NCBI RefSeq assembly: GCF_007830175.1
Contig: NZ_VLKH01000001.1
Span: 310,001 to 374,000 of the forward strand
Origin: Sedimentibacter saalensis
GTDB taxonomy: Bacteria > Bacillota > Clostridia > Tissierellales > Sedimentibacteraceae
Reading direction: 5' to 3'
Length of the DNA stretch: 64,000 nt
Below the pieces are notes generated by a model that saw only the letters and a program-made list of their open reading frames with translations, was not told the DNA's origin and ran no database searches. Shown here piece after piece: positions 42,815 to 50,171 of this stretch. Positions within the stretch are counted from its first letter, which is position 1. Each line of letters opens with the position of its first letter. Position numbers and translations under genes: made by a program.

Positions 42815-43105
42815 CTATTTAACTGCATTTGAAACAACATAATATCCTAATATATAAATTAAAAACAAATATATCAATAATACCGCAAAATAAATTGCAA
42901 ATCTAATACGTTTTAATTTAAGATGACGAAAATATTTACTATTTAAAAACACATATGCTGTTACAGGCATAAAGATAATAATAATTATTATCGCTTTTAA
43001 GATATAATCACCGCCACCAAAAAACTGTGACCATTTTATTATAATTATTATAGTTAATATGAAATACAATACATATTTAAAATTTTTTTCATTATAGAAC
43101 TCCAA
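42815..43105 (-). CDS. Small membrane protein of unknown function
   Basis: The frame encodes 96 residues with three hydrophobic segments (YVLYFILTIIIIIKW, AIIIIIIFMPVTAYVFL, IYFAVLLIYLFLIYILGY). The frame opens with TTG at 43105 and lacks a good ribosome site. An ATG at 43092 has GGAG seven bases before it but is out of frame by one base in a run of seven A, so a single-base change may have uncoupled it. Not recognised; likely part of the accessory island. Confidence 0.5.
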   Translation of the reverse strand: MEFYNEKNFKYVLYFILTIIIIIKWSQFFGGGDYILKAIIIIIIFMPVTAYVFLNSKYFRHLKLKRIRFAIYFAVLLIYLFLIYILGYYVVSNAVK

Positions 43106-43355
43106 TTTATTCTAAAAATAAAATACTATACTACATCTCATGCAAAACTTGCAATTGCACTTATATTAAAAATTAATTTTCTCAAGTGTGTCACTATTTT
43201 TCTATTTAATTTTTATTAAATACTATCATATAAAGGCTGATTGTGCGTGGACATGTTGAAAACAATATATGTTTTTGTAAAAACTTAAGATTCGTGTGTT
43301 AATTAAAGAAGTTCAAAAATATGAAAGGATTAAAAATTAGATTGGACTAAAAAAA
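43106..43355. other. AT-rich gap at the island edge
   Basis: No gene, terminator or clear promoter is visible in these 250 bases. They separate the membrane protein gene from the repeat element downstream of the PAS/GGDEF gene and probably mark the right edge of the accessory island. Confidence 0.3.
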
Positions 43356-43573
43356 GAATGCTATGCATTCCCTAGACTATTGACAAACTTAATTTCTACA
43401 TATTGTAGCGGAGGATCTTGTGTCCTCCCGTGGGATTAATACAAACAATAAATTGTTATCTGCGGGAGAGCACAAGGCTCTCCCCTACGTACTTAGATTT
43501 CAACATCACCACAATTACCAATATTATTAATTAAAATAACTTTGTCAGAAGCCTGAGGAATGCTATGCATTCC
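43356..43573. repeat. Core A element flanked by a duplicated terminator hairpin
   Basis: A perfect 16-base direct repeat, GAATGCTATGCATTCC, lies at 43356-43371 and 43558-43573. The enclosed 186-base element starts CTAGACTATTGACAAA and ends TTTGTCAGAAGCCTGAG, with core A hairpins inside. On the reverse strand the distal copy of the hairpin has a TTTTTTT tail, so the element seems to have inserted at the terminator of the PAS/GGDEF gene. Confidence 0.85.
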
Positions 43574-43580
43574 ATTAGGT

Positions 43581-44471
43581 TTATGACAATATTATTCCTT
43601 TGCCCATGGACTGGGCCTTTACCAGCAGTGCTTCAGCCTTGCTGAACAACTCTTCAATTGTTTCTCCGTTGTATTCCACCAGGGCGCCGCATGTGCTCAA
43701 ACTTGTGTTATTGATGTTAAGGTTGTAATTTTTTGTTTCCATTTTTACTTTTTCAACCATAAGCTTGGCTATGTCAATGTCCACGTTGTTCATAACAACT
43801 ATGAATTTGTCATTTTCATATCTTCCTGCAACATCAATTTTTCTTACTACAGAGCTAAGTATCCTGGCAAAATCCTGAAGAACCTTATCTCCTGTGTTCA
43901 TGCCGTAGCTTAAGTTGAACGTCTTGAAATCGTCAATGTCTATAATCAGCATGCAGAAGTTGGCTCCTTCTTCTTTATATGATGCAATACTATTGTTTAT
44001 GCAGTCAATCATGAACTGAAAATTGTAAAGTCTTGTGAGCATATCTACATTGGCTCTTGATTTTATTTCATTTTCCAGATGTTGTATCTGCCTGTCCTTT
44101 TCCAGCACAATTCTTCTGATTTCCTTTTTTTCAGTTACATCCTGTGCGGCAATGTAAAATGTGTCATCCTTGTATCCGAAAACACTAAGCCTTAGATATC
44201 TTTCAAAGTTCGGAAAATACTGCTCAATTATTTTATGTTCATTTGTCATGGCAGCTTCGGATAATATTCTCGGCCAATCAAACAACGAATCTGAAAGCTT
44301 TGGAAAAAGTATTGCCATGTTTTGATTCACCAACGCTTCCGGCCTAAAACCTGTTATGCCCTCTACCTTATCGTTGCAGAAAATCGCGAATAAATCAATC
44401 TTTCCTGTTTCCCCTCGTACAATTTTGCACTTTATCAATGCGTCAGAAATATAATTGCTAAATTCAATCAT
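43581..44471 (-). CDS. PAS domain protein with degenerate GGDEF domain
   Basis: The 296-residue protein has a PAS domain at the N-terminus (about residues 15-120), a coiled linker (EKDRQIQHLENEIKSR) and a GGDEF-fold domain starting DMLTRLYNFQFMI. The active-site motif, normally RYGGDEF, reads RYENDKF, so cyclic-di-GMP synthesis is unlikely; the IDIDDFK metal region is kept. It may bind GTP or c-di-GMP, or act as a signal scaffold. No signal peptide, so cytoplasmic. GGGGGTGTAAGT precedes the ATG. It follows recX by 31 bases. Confidence 0.88.
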   Translation of the reverse strand: MIEFSNYISDALIKCKIVRGETGKIDLFAIFCNDKVEGITGFRPEALVNQNMAILFPKLSDSLFDWPRILSEAAMTNEHKIIEQYFPNFERYLRLSVFGYKDDTFYIAAQDVTEKKEIRRIVLEKDRQIQHLENEIKSRANVDMLTRLYNFQFMIDCINNSIASYKEEGANFCMLIIDIDDFKTFNLSYGMNTGDKVLQDFARILSSVVRKIDVAGRYENDKFIVVMNNVDIDIAKLMVEKVKMETKNYNLNINNTSLSTCGALVEYNGETIEELFSKAEALLVKAQSMGKGIILS

Positions 44472-44502
44472 ACTTACACCCCCTAGTTATATTCTGTCAA
44501 TT

Positions 44503-45156
44503 TTAATAGCACTGGTCAAACTCATCAAAATCCCCCTTTAATAGACTTGACACCACCTTCTTTACTGTGCTGTATTCAAATCCCTTGTTAATTAAATAGT
44601 TCGACAATTTAAGCGTTTTTTTGCGGGTATCCTCTTCCTTCATTGAAGCGAGCTTTTTTTTGGCTAGCAAAAATGCTCTTTCTATTTCCTCTTCTTCAGA
44701 CACGCTGCTCAGTTTTTCATCTATTATTTCCTTATTTATTCCCTTGTTGTACAATGCTTCTTTTATTTTTCGCCTGCCGTCTTTTGATGTGTTTATTTTG
44801 CTGCTAATGAACATTTCACTGTATCTTTCATCATCGATGTATCTTTGTTCTCTTAGCTTTTTTATGACATTTTCAATGAAGATTACATCATAACCCTTAT
44901 CCTGCATTTTCATCTTAAGCTCTTTTTCGCTTTTTGGAGCTCTTGAAAGCAAGTTGACTGCGTAGTTGTATGCATTCATTTCTTCCTCTGCAGTTAATAT
45001 TTCACTTATGAAATCATCATCTAGTTCCATGTTCTTTGCAAGGGAATATTTTATCATAACATTCATGTCAACAGCAAAGGCATAGCTGTCATCAAGGTAA
45101 ATGTTAAATCTGTCTTTATTCTTTTTTTGATATTCGATTTTCGTAATTTTTTTCAT
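44503..45156 (-). CDS. recX: Regulatory protein RecX
   Basis: The 217-residue protein has three tandem three-helix repeats typical of RecX: AVNLLSRAPKSEKELKMKMQ, VIKKLREQRYIDDERYSEMF and IKEALYNKGINKEIIDEKL. RecX binds RecA and modulates its filaments. Length fits the longer Firmicute form with an N-terminal extension (TKIEYQKKNKDRFNIYLDD). GAGGGAAAT precedes the ATG. recA is not in the window. Confidence 0.93.
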   Translation of the reverse strand: MKKITKIEYQKKNKDRFNIYLDDSYAFAVDMNVMIKYSLAKNMELDDDFISEILTAEEEMNAYNYAVNLLSRAPKSEKELKMKMQDKGYDVIFIENVIKKLREQRYIDDERYSEMFISSKINTSKDGRRKIKEALYNKGINKEIIDEKLSSVSEEEEIERAFLLAKKKLASMKEEDTRKKTLKLSNYLINKGFEYSTVKKVVSSLLKGDFDEFDQCY

Positions 45157-45234
45157 ATTTCCCTCGCAATAATTTTATATATTTTATCATGTTTATCGAA
45201 ATTTATCAACTTTTGTATTATTAACAAAAAAAAG

Positions 45235-45398
45235 GAGAAGATTTCTCTTCTCAGAATATTGACAAACCCTGACGCTGTCATCCAACGATAGTGAAGGATC
45301 TCATATTTGTTGAAAACATGAGATTCTTCGGCTTCGCCTCAGAATGACAACGACCAATTTTTTTGTTTTGTCATCAGGCTGAGAAGATTTCTCTTCTC
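45235..45398. repeat. Core B element flanked by a duplicated terminator hairpin, copy 5
   Basis: A perfect 18-base direct repeat, GAGAAGATTTCTCTTCTC, at 45235-45252 and 45381-45398 encloses a 128-base element with ends AGAATATTGACAAA and TTTGTCATCAGGCT and core B inside. On the reverse strand the hairpin is followed by TTTTTTTT, making it the terminator of the thioesterase/sec side. Confidence 0.88.
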
Positions 45399-45444
45399 CA
45401 CTAAATACTGACAATTATGTTTATTGTACTAATTGCAGGGGCGG

Positions 45445-45592
45445 ATTATTGTGAGACCACTGAAAAAGTCTATTTTGTCATCCTGAACGTTAGTGAAGGA
45501 TCTCATCTTTTGTTGAAAATATGAGATTCTTCGAGCAAGCTCTCAGAATGACAGCGAATAAATGTATAGTTTTTCAGTGACTTCATTATTGT
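45445..45592. repeat. Core B miniature element with 8-bp target duplication, copy 6
   Basis: ATTATTGT at 45445-45452 and 45585-45592 flanks a 132-base element with ends GAGACCACTGAAAAA and TTTTTCAGTGACTTC, inverted copies at 12 of 15 positions. Outside, GGGGCGG and CCTCCCTTAC look like the two halves of a core A hairpin, so this element inserted into an older repeat. Confidence 0.88.
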
Positions 45593-45617
45593 CCTCCCTT
45601 ACAATTCAAAATTTATC

Positions 45618-46037
45618 TTATTTTAAGTTTTTTGCTCTTTCTCTTATTTGGATTTCTTCTTCATCCTTTGGCTCATCCATCACAAGTCCGTGAGGAACTT
45701 TCTTGCCGTCAGCATCAACAGAAATAAATGTTATAAACCCTTCAACAGGTTGGATTTTGTTAAGTTCCATGTCAAGTCTCGTGTACACAACTATACTTGT
45801 CTTTCCAACGTGAACAACCTTGCTTGTGAATTTTACTATTTCTCCTCGGTTGATTGGAGTTCTGAACACAAAGCCATGAATATTGAGGCATACAACTCTT
45901 TCAGGATCTCCAATTGTTGAAGCAGCTGCAATGAATGCAGACTCTACAAACCATTCTGCAGTGCGTCCTGCGAACAATGTGCCGTGATGATTCAAATCTT
46001 CTGATTTTACCAATCTTGAACAAATATACTCCTTCAT
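45618..46037 (-). CDS. Acyl-CoA thioesterase (hotdog fold)
   Basis: The 139-residue protein begins with YICSRLVKSEDLNHHGTLFAGRTAEWFVESAFIAA, the N-terminal signature of the YciA/BACH-type acyl-CoA hydrolases, with Asn-His-His-Gly and the later Asp/Glu region. It hydrolyses acyl-CoAs to free acids and CoA in the cytoplasm. TAAGGAGGTAAA precedes the ATG. Fourteen bases after secF, so perhaps read with secDF, though the functions are unrelated. Confidence 0.9.
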   Translation of the reverse strand: MKEYICSRLVKSEDLNHHGTLFAGRTAEWFVESAFIAAASTIGDPERVVCLNIHGFVFRTPINRGEIVKFTSKVVHVGKTSIVVYTRLDMELNKIQPVEGFITFISVDADGKKVPHGLVMDEPKDEEEIQIRERAKNLK

Positions 46038-46051
46038 TTTACCTCCTTATA

Positions 46052-46960
46052 TTATGCTTCTTGTTGTCTCTTATGCCACATAACAAGCATTGGGCCTGCA
46101 AGACAAACTGTTGAATAGCAGCCGCTTATAACTCCAACTAGCATTGGTATTGCAAATGTCTTGATTGAATCAATGTTGTAGGCAAATGCCAGTATGCATA
46201 CAATCAAAATGCTTATGCCTGTTGTTATGCTTGTGTTGATTGATCTTGAAAGCGACTGGTTGATGCTTGTGTCAACAAGCTCTTCGAATGTTTTCTTTTC
46301 AAAATATGGTTTGTTTTCTCTTATGCGGTCATAAATAACTATGGTGTCGTTGATTGAATAACCTATTATTGTCAGTGTTACTGCTATAAATGAGTCATTA
46401 ATAGGCATTTTGAATATTACAAATATGAAGAACACCACCAGCACATCGTGAACAAGTGCTATTAATCCTATAACACCTGCAGAAAGCCCTGATATTTTTT
46501 TGAATCTGAAGCGTACATAGATTATTATAAACAATGATGTAAGCCCAAGAGCTATAAGACCGTTTGTGAGGAATCTCTTGCCTATGAACGGCTGTACCAC
46601 ATTTGATTCAGACAATTCAAGCTGAGCATCGGGAAATGCTTTTTTAAGCTCTGCATCAAACTTATCCTGGTCGTTGGCATCAAGACCGCTGTTGCCTGAC
46701 AGGTTGAATACAATTTTCTTGCTGTGGGTAGCCAGGTCTTCTGTAAGCTGGACTTCCGTGTTTCTGTTTAATATTTCAGTTGCCTTGTCTGCTGCTACTT
46801 CAGCATCCATTTCACCTGTGTATGAATATTTTATTATTGCCCCTCCCTTGAACTGAATGGACAAATTAACTCCGTTTATAAACAGTGCAACTAGGCCAAC
46901 TATCATTATGGCAGCGGATAAAGCAAAAAATATTTTTCTTTTCTCATAAAATTTAATCAT
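46052..46960 (-). CDS. secF: Protein translocase subunit SecF
   Basis: The 302-residue membrane protein has six hydrophobic segments, the first (IFFALSAAIMIVGLVALF) followed by the external loop with FKGGAIIKYSY. GYSINDTIVIYDRIREN near residue 205 is the signature of the SecD/F family. With SecD it uses the proton- or sodium-motive force to help preproteins leave the Sec channel. Its ATG overlaps the secD stop (TAATG). Confidence 0.96.
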   Translation of the reverse strand: MIKFYEKRKIFFALSAAIMIVGLVALFINGVNLSIQFKGGAIIKYSYTGEMDAEVAADKATEILNRNTEVQLTEDLATHSKKIVFNLSGNSGLDANDQDKFDAELKKAFPDAQLELSESNVVQPFIGKRFLTNGLIALGLTSLFIIIYVRFRFKKISGLSAGVIGLIALVHDVLVVFFIFVIFKMPINDSFIAVTLTIIGYSINDTIVIYDRIRENKPYFEKKTFEELVDTSINQSLSRSINTSITTGISILIVCILAFAYNIDSIKTFAIPMLVGVISGCYSTVCLAGPMLVMWHKRQQEA

Positions 46961-48225
46961 TATTTTGCCTCCTTAACTTTAACCCCGTACAGGGATTTTT
47001 TTGCGAACGCATCGTTCATGCTCATTGATTTAGATATTATTTGTGATGCAGTCACTCCTGAAACAAAGTTAAGAATACATCCAACCATCAAGGTGTAGCC
47101 AAATGAAAGCATTGAACCTGTTCCGAATATCATCATTATTATGGCTGCAGCTATTGTTGTTATGTTACCGTCAAAAACCGCTGAAAATGCCTTCTTGTAT
47201 CCTGTGTCTATGCAATATCCCAAAGACCTTCCGGCTCTTAGTTCTTCTCTTATTCTTTCAGCAATTATTACATTGGCATCAACTCCCATTCCTATGGACA
47301 GAATTATACCTGCGATACCTGTGAGAGTAAGAGTTACCTGAGGTATTGAAAGGGCAAGCATTTGTATTGATACCTGAAGAATAATAGCCAAACATGCAAC
47401 AAAACCCAATATTCTGTAGTAGAAAATCATGAACAGACATACAAATGCAAATGCCAGCATTCCTGCCTTTATCATAACATCAAGAGCTCCAGAACCCAAT
47501 GTAGGTGTTATGGTGCTGTGATTTTTTGATACCAGTGAGAAAGGAAGAGCACCTGAATTTATTTTGTCAGAAAGGTCCTTTGCTTCCTCAACGCTTCCTA
47601 TGTCGCTTATTACAGAGTTTCCTCCGGATATTTTTTCTCTTACGTTAGGAGCAGAAATCAATGTTTCATCCATGTAAATGGATATTCTTTGACCTACAAG
47701 TCTTTCTGTAGCATCTGCAAACTGTTTTGCTCCCTCATTATTGAACACTAATGTTACAACAGGTTTGCCTGTTTTTTTGTCAAGCTGCACAACACTTTCC
47801 TTTACATCCTTGCCTTCCACCAGAATATTTCCATCCGGGTCTCTGAAAGTAAGTCTTGCTGTTTCACCAAGCTCAGCAATTGCTGCCTGAGGATTGAAAT
47901 TTGTTTCACCTGATTTCCAAGGAAATCTTACAATTATTTGCCCATTGTTATTGTCTACAGTAATTTCTCTGTCCAGAATGTTCTGAGCATCCATTCTTGT
48001 TTCCATTATGATTTTTGCAGATTCAAGCTCGCTTGCTGTAGGCACCCTATTAAGGTCTGCCGGTTCAAACACCGCTTCTACTCCGCCTCTTATGTCAATT
48101 CCAAATCTTATATCCTTCATTCCCTTGATTTGAACCGATCCTGCATTTACACCAAAGACTGCAACCAATGATATGCATATTATCAGCAATATTACAAGGA
48201 TGTACATGTTTTTATTTAATCTCAT
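46960..48225 (-). CDS. secD: Protein translocase subunit SecD
   Basis: The 421-residue protein has one N-terminal membrane segment, a large external P1-like domain (RFGIDIRGGVEAVFEP at the start), and five C-terminal segments with GMGVDANVIIAERIREEL. It partners SecF. CAGGAGGAAAC precedes the ATG. Separate secD and secF genes, joined by one overlapping base, are usual in Clostridia, whereas many Bacilli have a fused gene. Confidence 0.96.
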   Translation of the reverse strand: MRLNKNMYILVILLIICISLVAVFGVNAGSVQIKGMKDIRFGIDIRGGVEAVFEPADLNRVPTASELESAKIIMETRMDAQNILDREITVDNNNGQIIVRFPWKSGETNFNPQAAIAELGETARLTFRDPDGNILVEGKDVKESVVQLDKKTGKPVVTLVFNNEGAKQFADATERLVGQRISIYMDETLISAPNVREKISGGNSVISDIGSVEEAKDLSDKINSGALPFSLVSKNHSTITPTLGSGALDVMIKAGMLAFAFVCLFMIFYYRILGFVACLAIILQVSIQMLALSIPQVTLTLTGIAGIILSIGMGVDANVIIAERIREELRAGRSLGYCIDTGYKKAFSAVFDGNITTIAAAIIMMIFGTGSMLSFGYTLMVGCILNFVSGVTASQIISKSMSMNDAFAKKSLYGVKVKEAK

Positions 48226-48247
48226 TGTTTCCTCCTGATTTGTTTTA

Positions 48248-48640
48248 TTATGTTGTTATGATTTCACGCATCATCCTTTTTTTGCCGTCACTCTTGTTTG
48301 TGTAGAACACCACAAACACGCTGTAATTAAACAGCCTGAAGATTTCACTTATGACTGAAGAATGTTTGTGTTTATAAATACTTGCATTTAGGCTAACATT
48401 TACCAAAATATATGTCTTGAACAAGCTGAACATAAAATTGCTGTTTGCTTTGAAGATGTGAGAATTCTCGTTTTGAGCATACTCTTCCTCTAATATGCTG
48501 ATACTTTCAGTTTCCGCATACATTTCTATGTTGTTTTGTCCGTCAGTTTCTAATTTTTGGTTGTTTTTAAACTGCAAAATAAAAATCGAGGCCATAATGA
48601 CTAAAATCATTATGGCTGCAAGTTTTCTGTTGCTTTTCAT
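48248..48640 (-). CDS. Small anchored protein of unknown function
   Basis: The 130-residue protein has an N-terminal hydrophobic segment (LAAIMILVIMASIFILQF) followed by a polar, Glu-rich external stretch and a Cys-free C-terminal half with short hydrophobic pieces. GGAAGGATGACTAA precedes the ATG. It lies between the decarboxylase subunits and secD, 22 bases before secD, so may be cotranscribed with secDF. Not recognised. Confidence 0.6.
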   Translation of the reverse strand: MKSNRKLAAIMILVIMASIFILQFKNNQKLETDGQNNIEMYAETESISILEEEYAQNENSHIFKANSNFMFSLFKTYILVNVSLNASIYKHKHSSVISEIFRLFNYSVFVVFYTNKSDGKKRMMREIITT

Positions 48641-48693
48641 TTAGTCATCCTTCCCCGATCATTTAATCATTTAATCTTTTAATTAATGTTGTA

Positions 48694-48816
48694 TTATTTC
48701 TCGCTAGTCCATTTTAACATTAAATTTAGGGCTGCATATATCACTATTATTACAAAAAATATTGCGGCCATTCCCATTCCCATGAGTTCTAATGATTTTA
48801 TAACATCTATGTCCAT
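48694..48816 (-). CDS. Small OadG-like subunit of a sodium-pump decarboxylase
   Basis: A 40-residue frame that is short but well supported: GGAGGTTTGT precedes the ATG at 48816, ten bases after the beta subunit stop. The product has a short polar start (MDIDVIKSLELMGMGM), one membrane segment (AAIFFVIIVIYAALNLML) and ends KWTSEK. Gamma subunits (OadG/MmdC) have this topology and hold the alpha and beta subunits together. This one lacks the longer hydrophilic tail that binds alpha, so it may only stabilise the membrane part. Confidence 0.75.
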   Translation of the reverse strand: MDIDVIKSLELMGMGMAAIFFVIIVIYAALNLMLKWTSEK

Positions 48817-48825
48817 ACAAACCTC

Positions 48826-49965
48826 CTACAACAACAGTGCCGGTACAAGACCTATTATTACGCCGCCGGCTATAACTGAAGCAATTTGTCCTGACACATT
48901 AGCTCCTACAGCATGCATCAAAAGGTGATTTTGAGAGTCTGCTTCAAGACCCATCTTCTGAATAACTCTTGATGACATTGGGAATGCAGATATTCCTGCA
49001 GCACCAACCATTGGATTTATTTTTTCCTTCAGGAACAAATTAAGGAACTTAGCAAACAATGCTCCTGCGATTGTATCAAACACAAATGCCAGCAATCCCA
49101 AAACCATTATTAACAATGTCTCCTTTGTAACAAAATATTCAGCCTTCATGCTTGCTGAAATTGTAAGTCCCAAAAGCAGTGTAATGAGGTTTACCAAATC
49201 TTTTTGAGCTGTTTCAGAAAGTGACCTGAGCACTCCACATTCTCTTATGAGGTTTCCGAACATCAAAAATCCTACCAGAGAAATGGAAGCCGGTGCTACA
49301 AGACCTGCAATCAATGTTACAACTATTGGGAACAAAAGTCTTGTCATTCTTGAAACACTTTTTGGATTGTACTTCATTCTTATTTTGCGGTCTTTTTCTG
49401 TAGTGCATATTTTTATTGCAAAGGGCTGTATTATTGGCACAAGCGCCATGTATGAGTATGCCGCCACTGCTATAGGCCCTATGTAGTTGCTCTTTAAAAC
49501 CTGCGAAACCAAAATTGATGTAGGACCGTCAGCTGCTCCTATGATTCCTATGGCTGCTGCATCTGTGAGAGAAAATCCCAGAAGCGTTGCAACCGTAACT
49601 GTAGCAAAAATTCCGAACTGGGCTGCTGCGCCGAAAAGCAGAAGCCTTGGGTTTGACAAAAGGGGTCCGAAGTCAATCATGGCTCCAATTCCTATAAACA
49701 ATAAGAGTGGCATCATTTCAGAAGCTTCTATTCCTACTTCAAAAAGCCAATCTATTATTCCCTGTACTTCACCAATTCCTTGTAAAGTCTGATTTAACAC
49801 GCCTGAACTTGGTATGTTAACCAAAATTGCTCCAAATCCCATTGGCAGCAACAGGGCTGGTTCAAGTTCCTTTGCAATTGCCAAGTAAATTAGAGTGCCA
49901 CCTATAATCCACATTAAAATTTGCTGCCAGGTAACCTGAGTAATACCGTTAGTTAAAAATTCCAT
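48826..49965 (-). CDS. Sodium-ion-translocating decarboxylase, beta subunit
   Basis: The 379-residue membrane protein of the OadB/GcdB/MmdB family pumps two Na+ out per decarboxylation. Motifs include GIGAMIDFGPLLSNPRL, GIIGAADGPTSILVSQ (with the Asp that is essential for Na+ transport in this family), and GAAGISAFPMSSRV. The ATG at 49965 with AAGGAGCGGGAA is the start; the longer upstream frame is not needed. No alpha (carboxyltransferase) or biotin-carrier gene is nearby. It may work with a decarboxylase encoded elsewhere, such as methylmalonyl-CoA or glutaconyl-CoA decarboxylase. Confidence 0.93.
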   Translation of the reverse strand: MEFLTNGITQVTWQQILMWIIGGTLIYLAIAKELEPALLLPMGFGAILVNIPSSGVLNQTLQGIGEVQGIIDWLFEVGIEASEMMPLLLFIGIGAMIDFGPLLSNPRLLLFGAAAQFGIFATVTVATLLGFSLTDAAAIGIIGAADGPTSILVSQVLKSNYIGPIAVAAYSYMALVPIIQPFAIKICTTEKDRKIRMKYNPKSVSRMTRLLFPIVVTLIAGLVAPASISLVGFLMFGNLIRECGVLRSLSETAQKDLVNLITLLLGLTISASMKAEYFVTKETLLIMVLGLLAFVFDTIAGALFAKFLNLFLKEKINPMVGAAGISAFPMSSRVIQKMGLEADSQNHLLMHAVGANVSGQIASVIAGGVIIGLVPALLL

Positions 49966-50171
49966 TTCCCGCTCCTTTTTGTTTATTCTTGTGTATTCTA
50001 TTATAAATAACTTCAATAAGCAATTATACATAATCCTTAAAATTATTCATTTATGGGACAAATCATTAATATTTATATATATTTAACAAAAAACATTCAT
50101 TAAAATACTAGTAACTTTTATTTTCTCATTTTTTCTGCTATAGTTGTTTTATTCGCATTTTCATGCAAGAA

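Noticed and set aside
48826-49965. Complete oxaloacetate decarboxylase operon
   Set aside because: No alpha or biotin-carrier gene adjoins the beta and gamma-like subunits.
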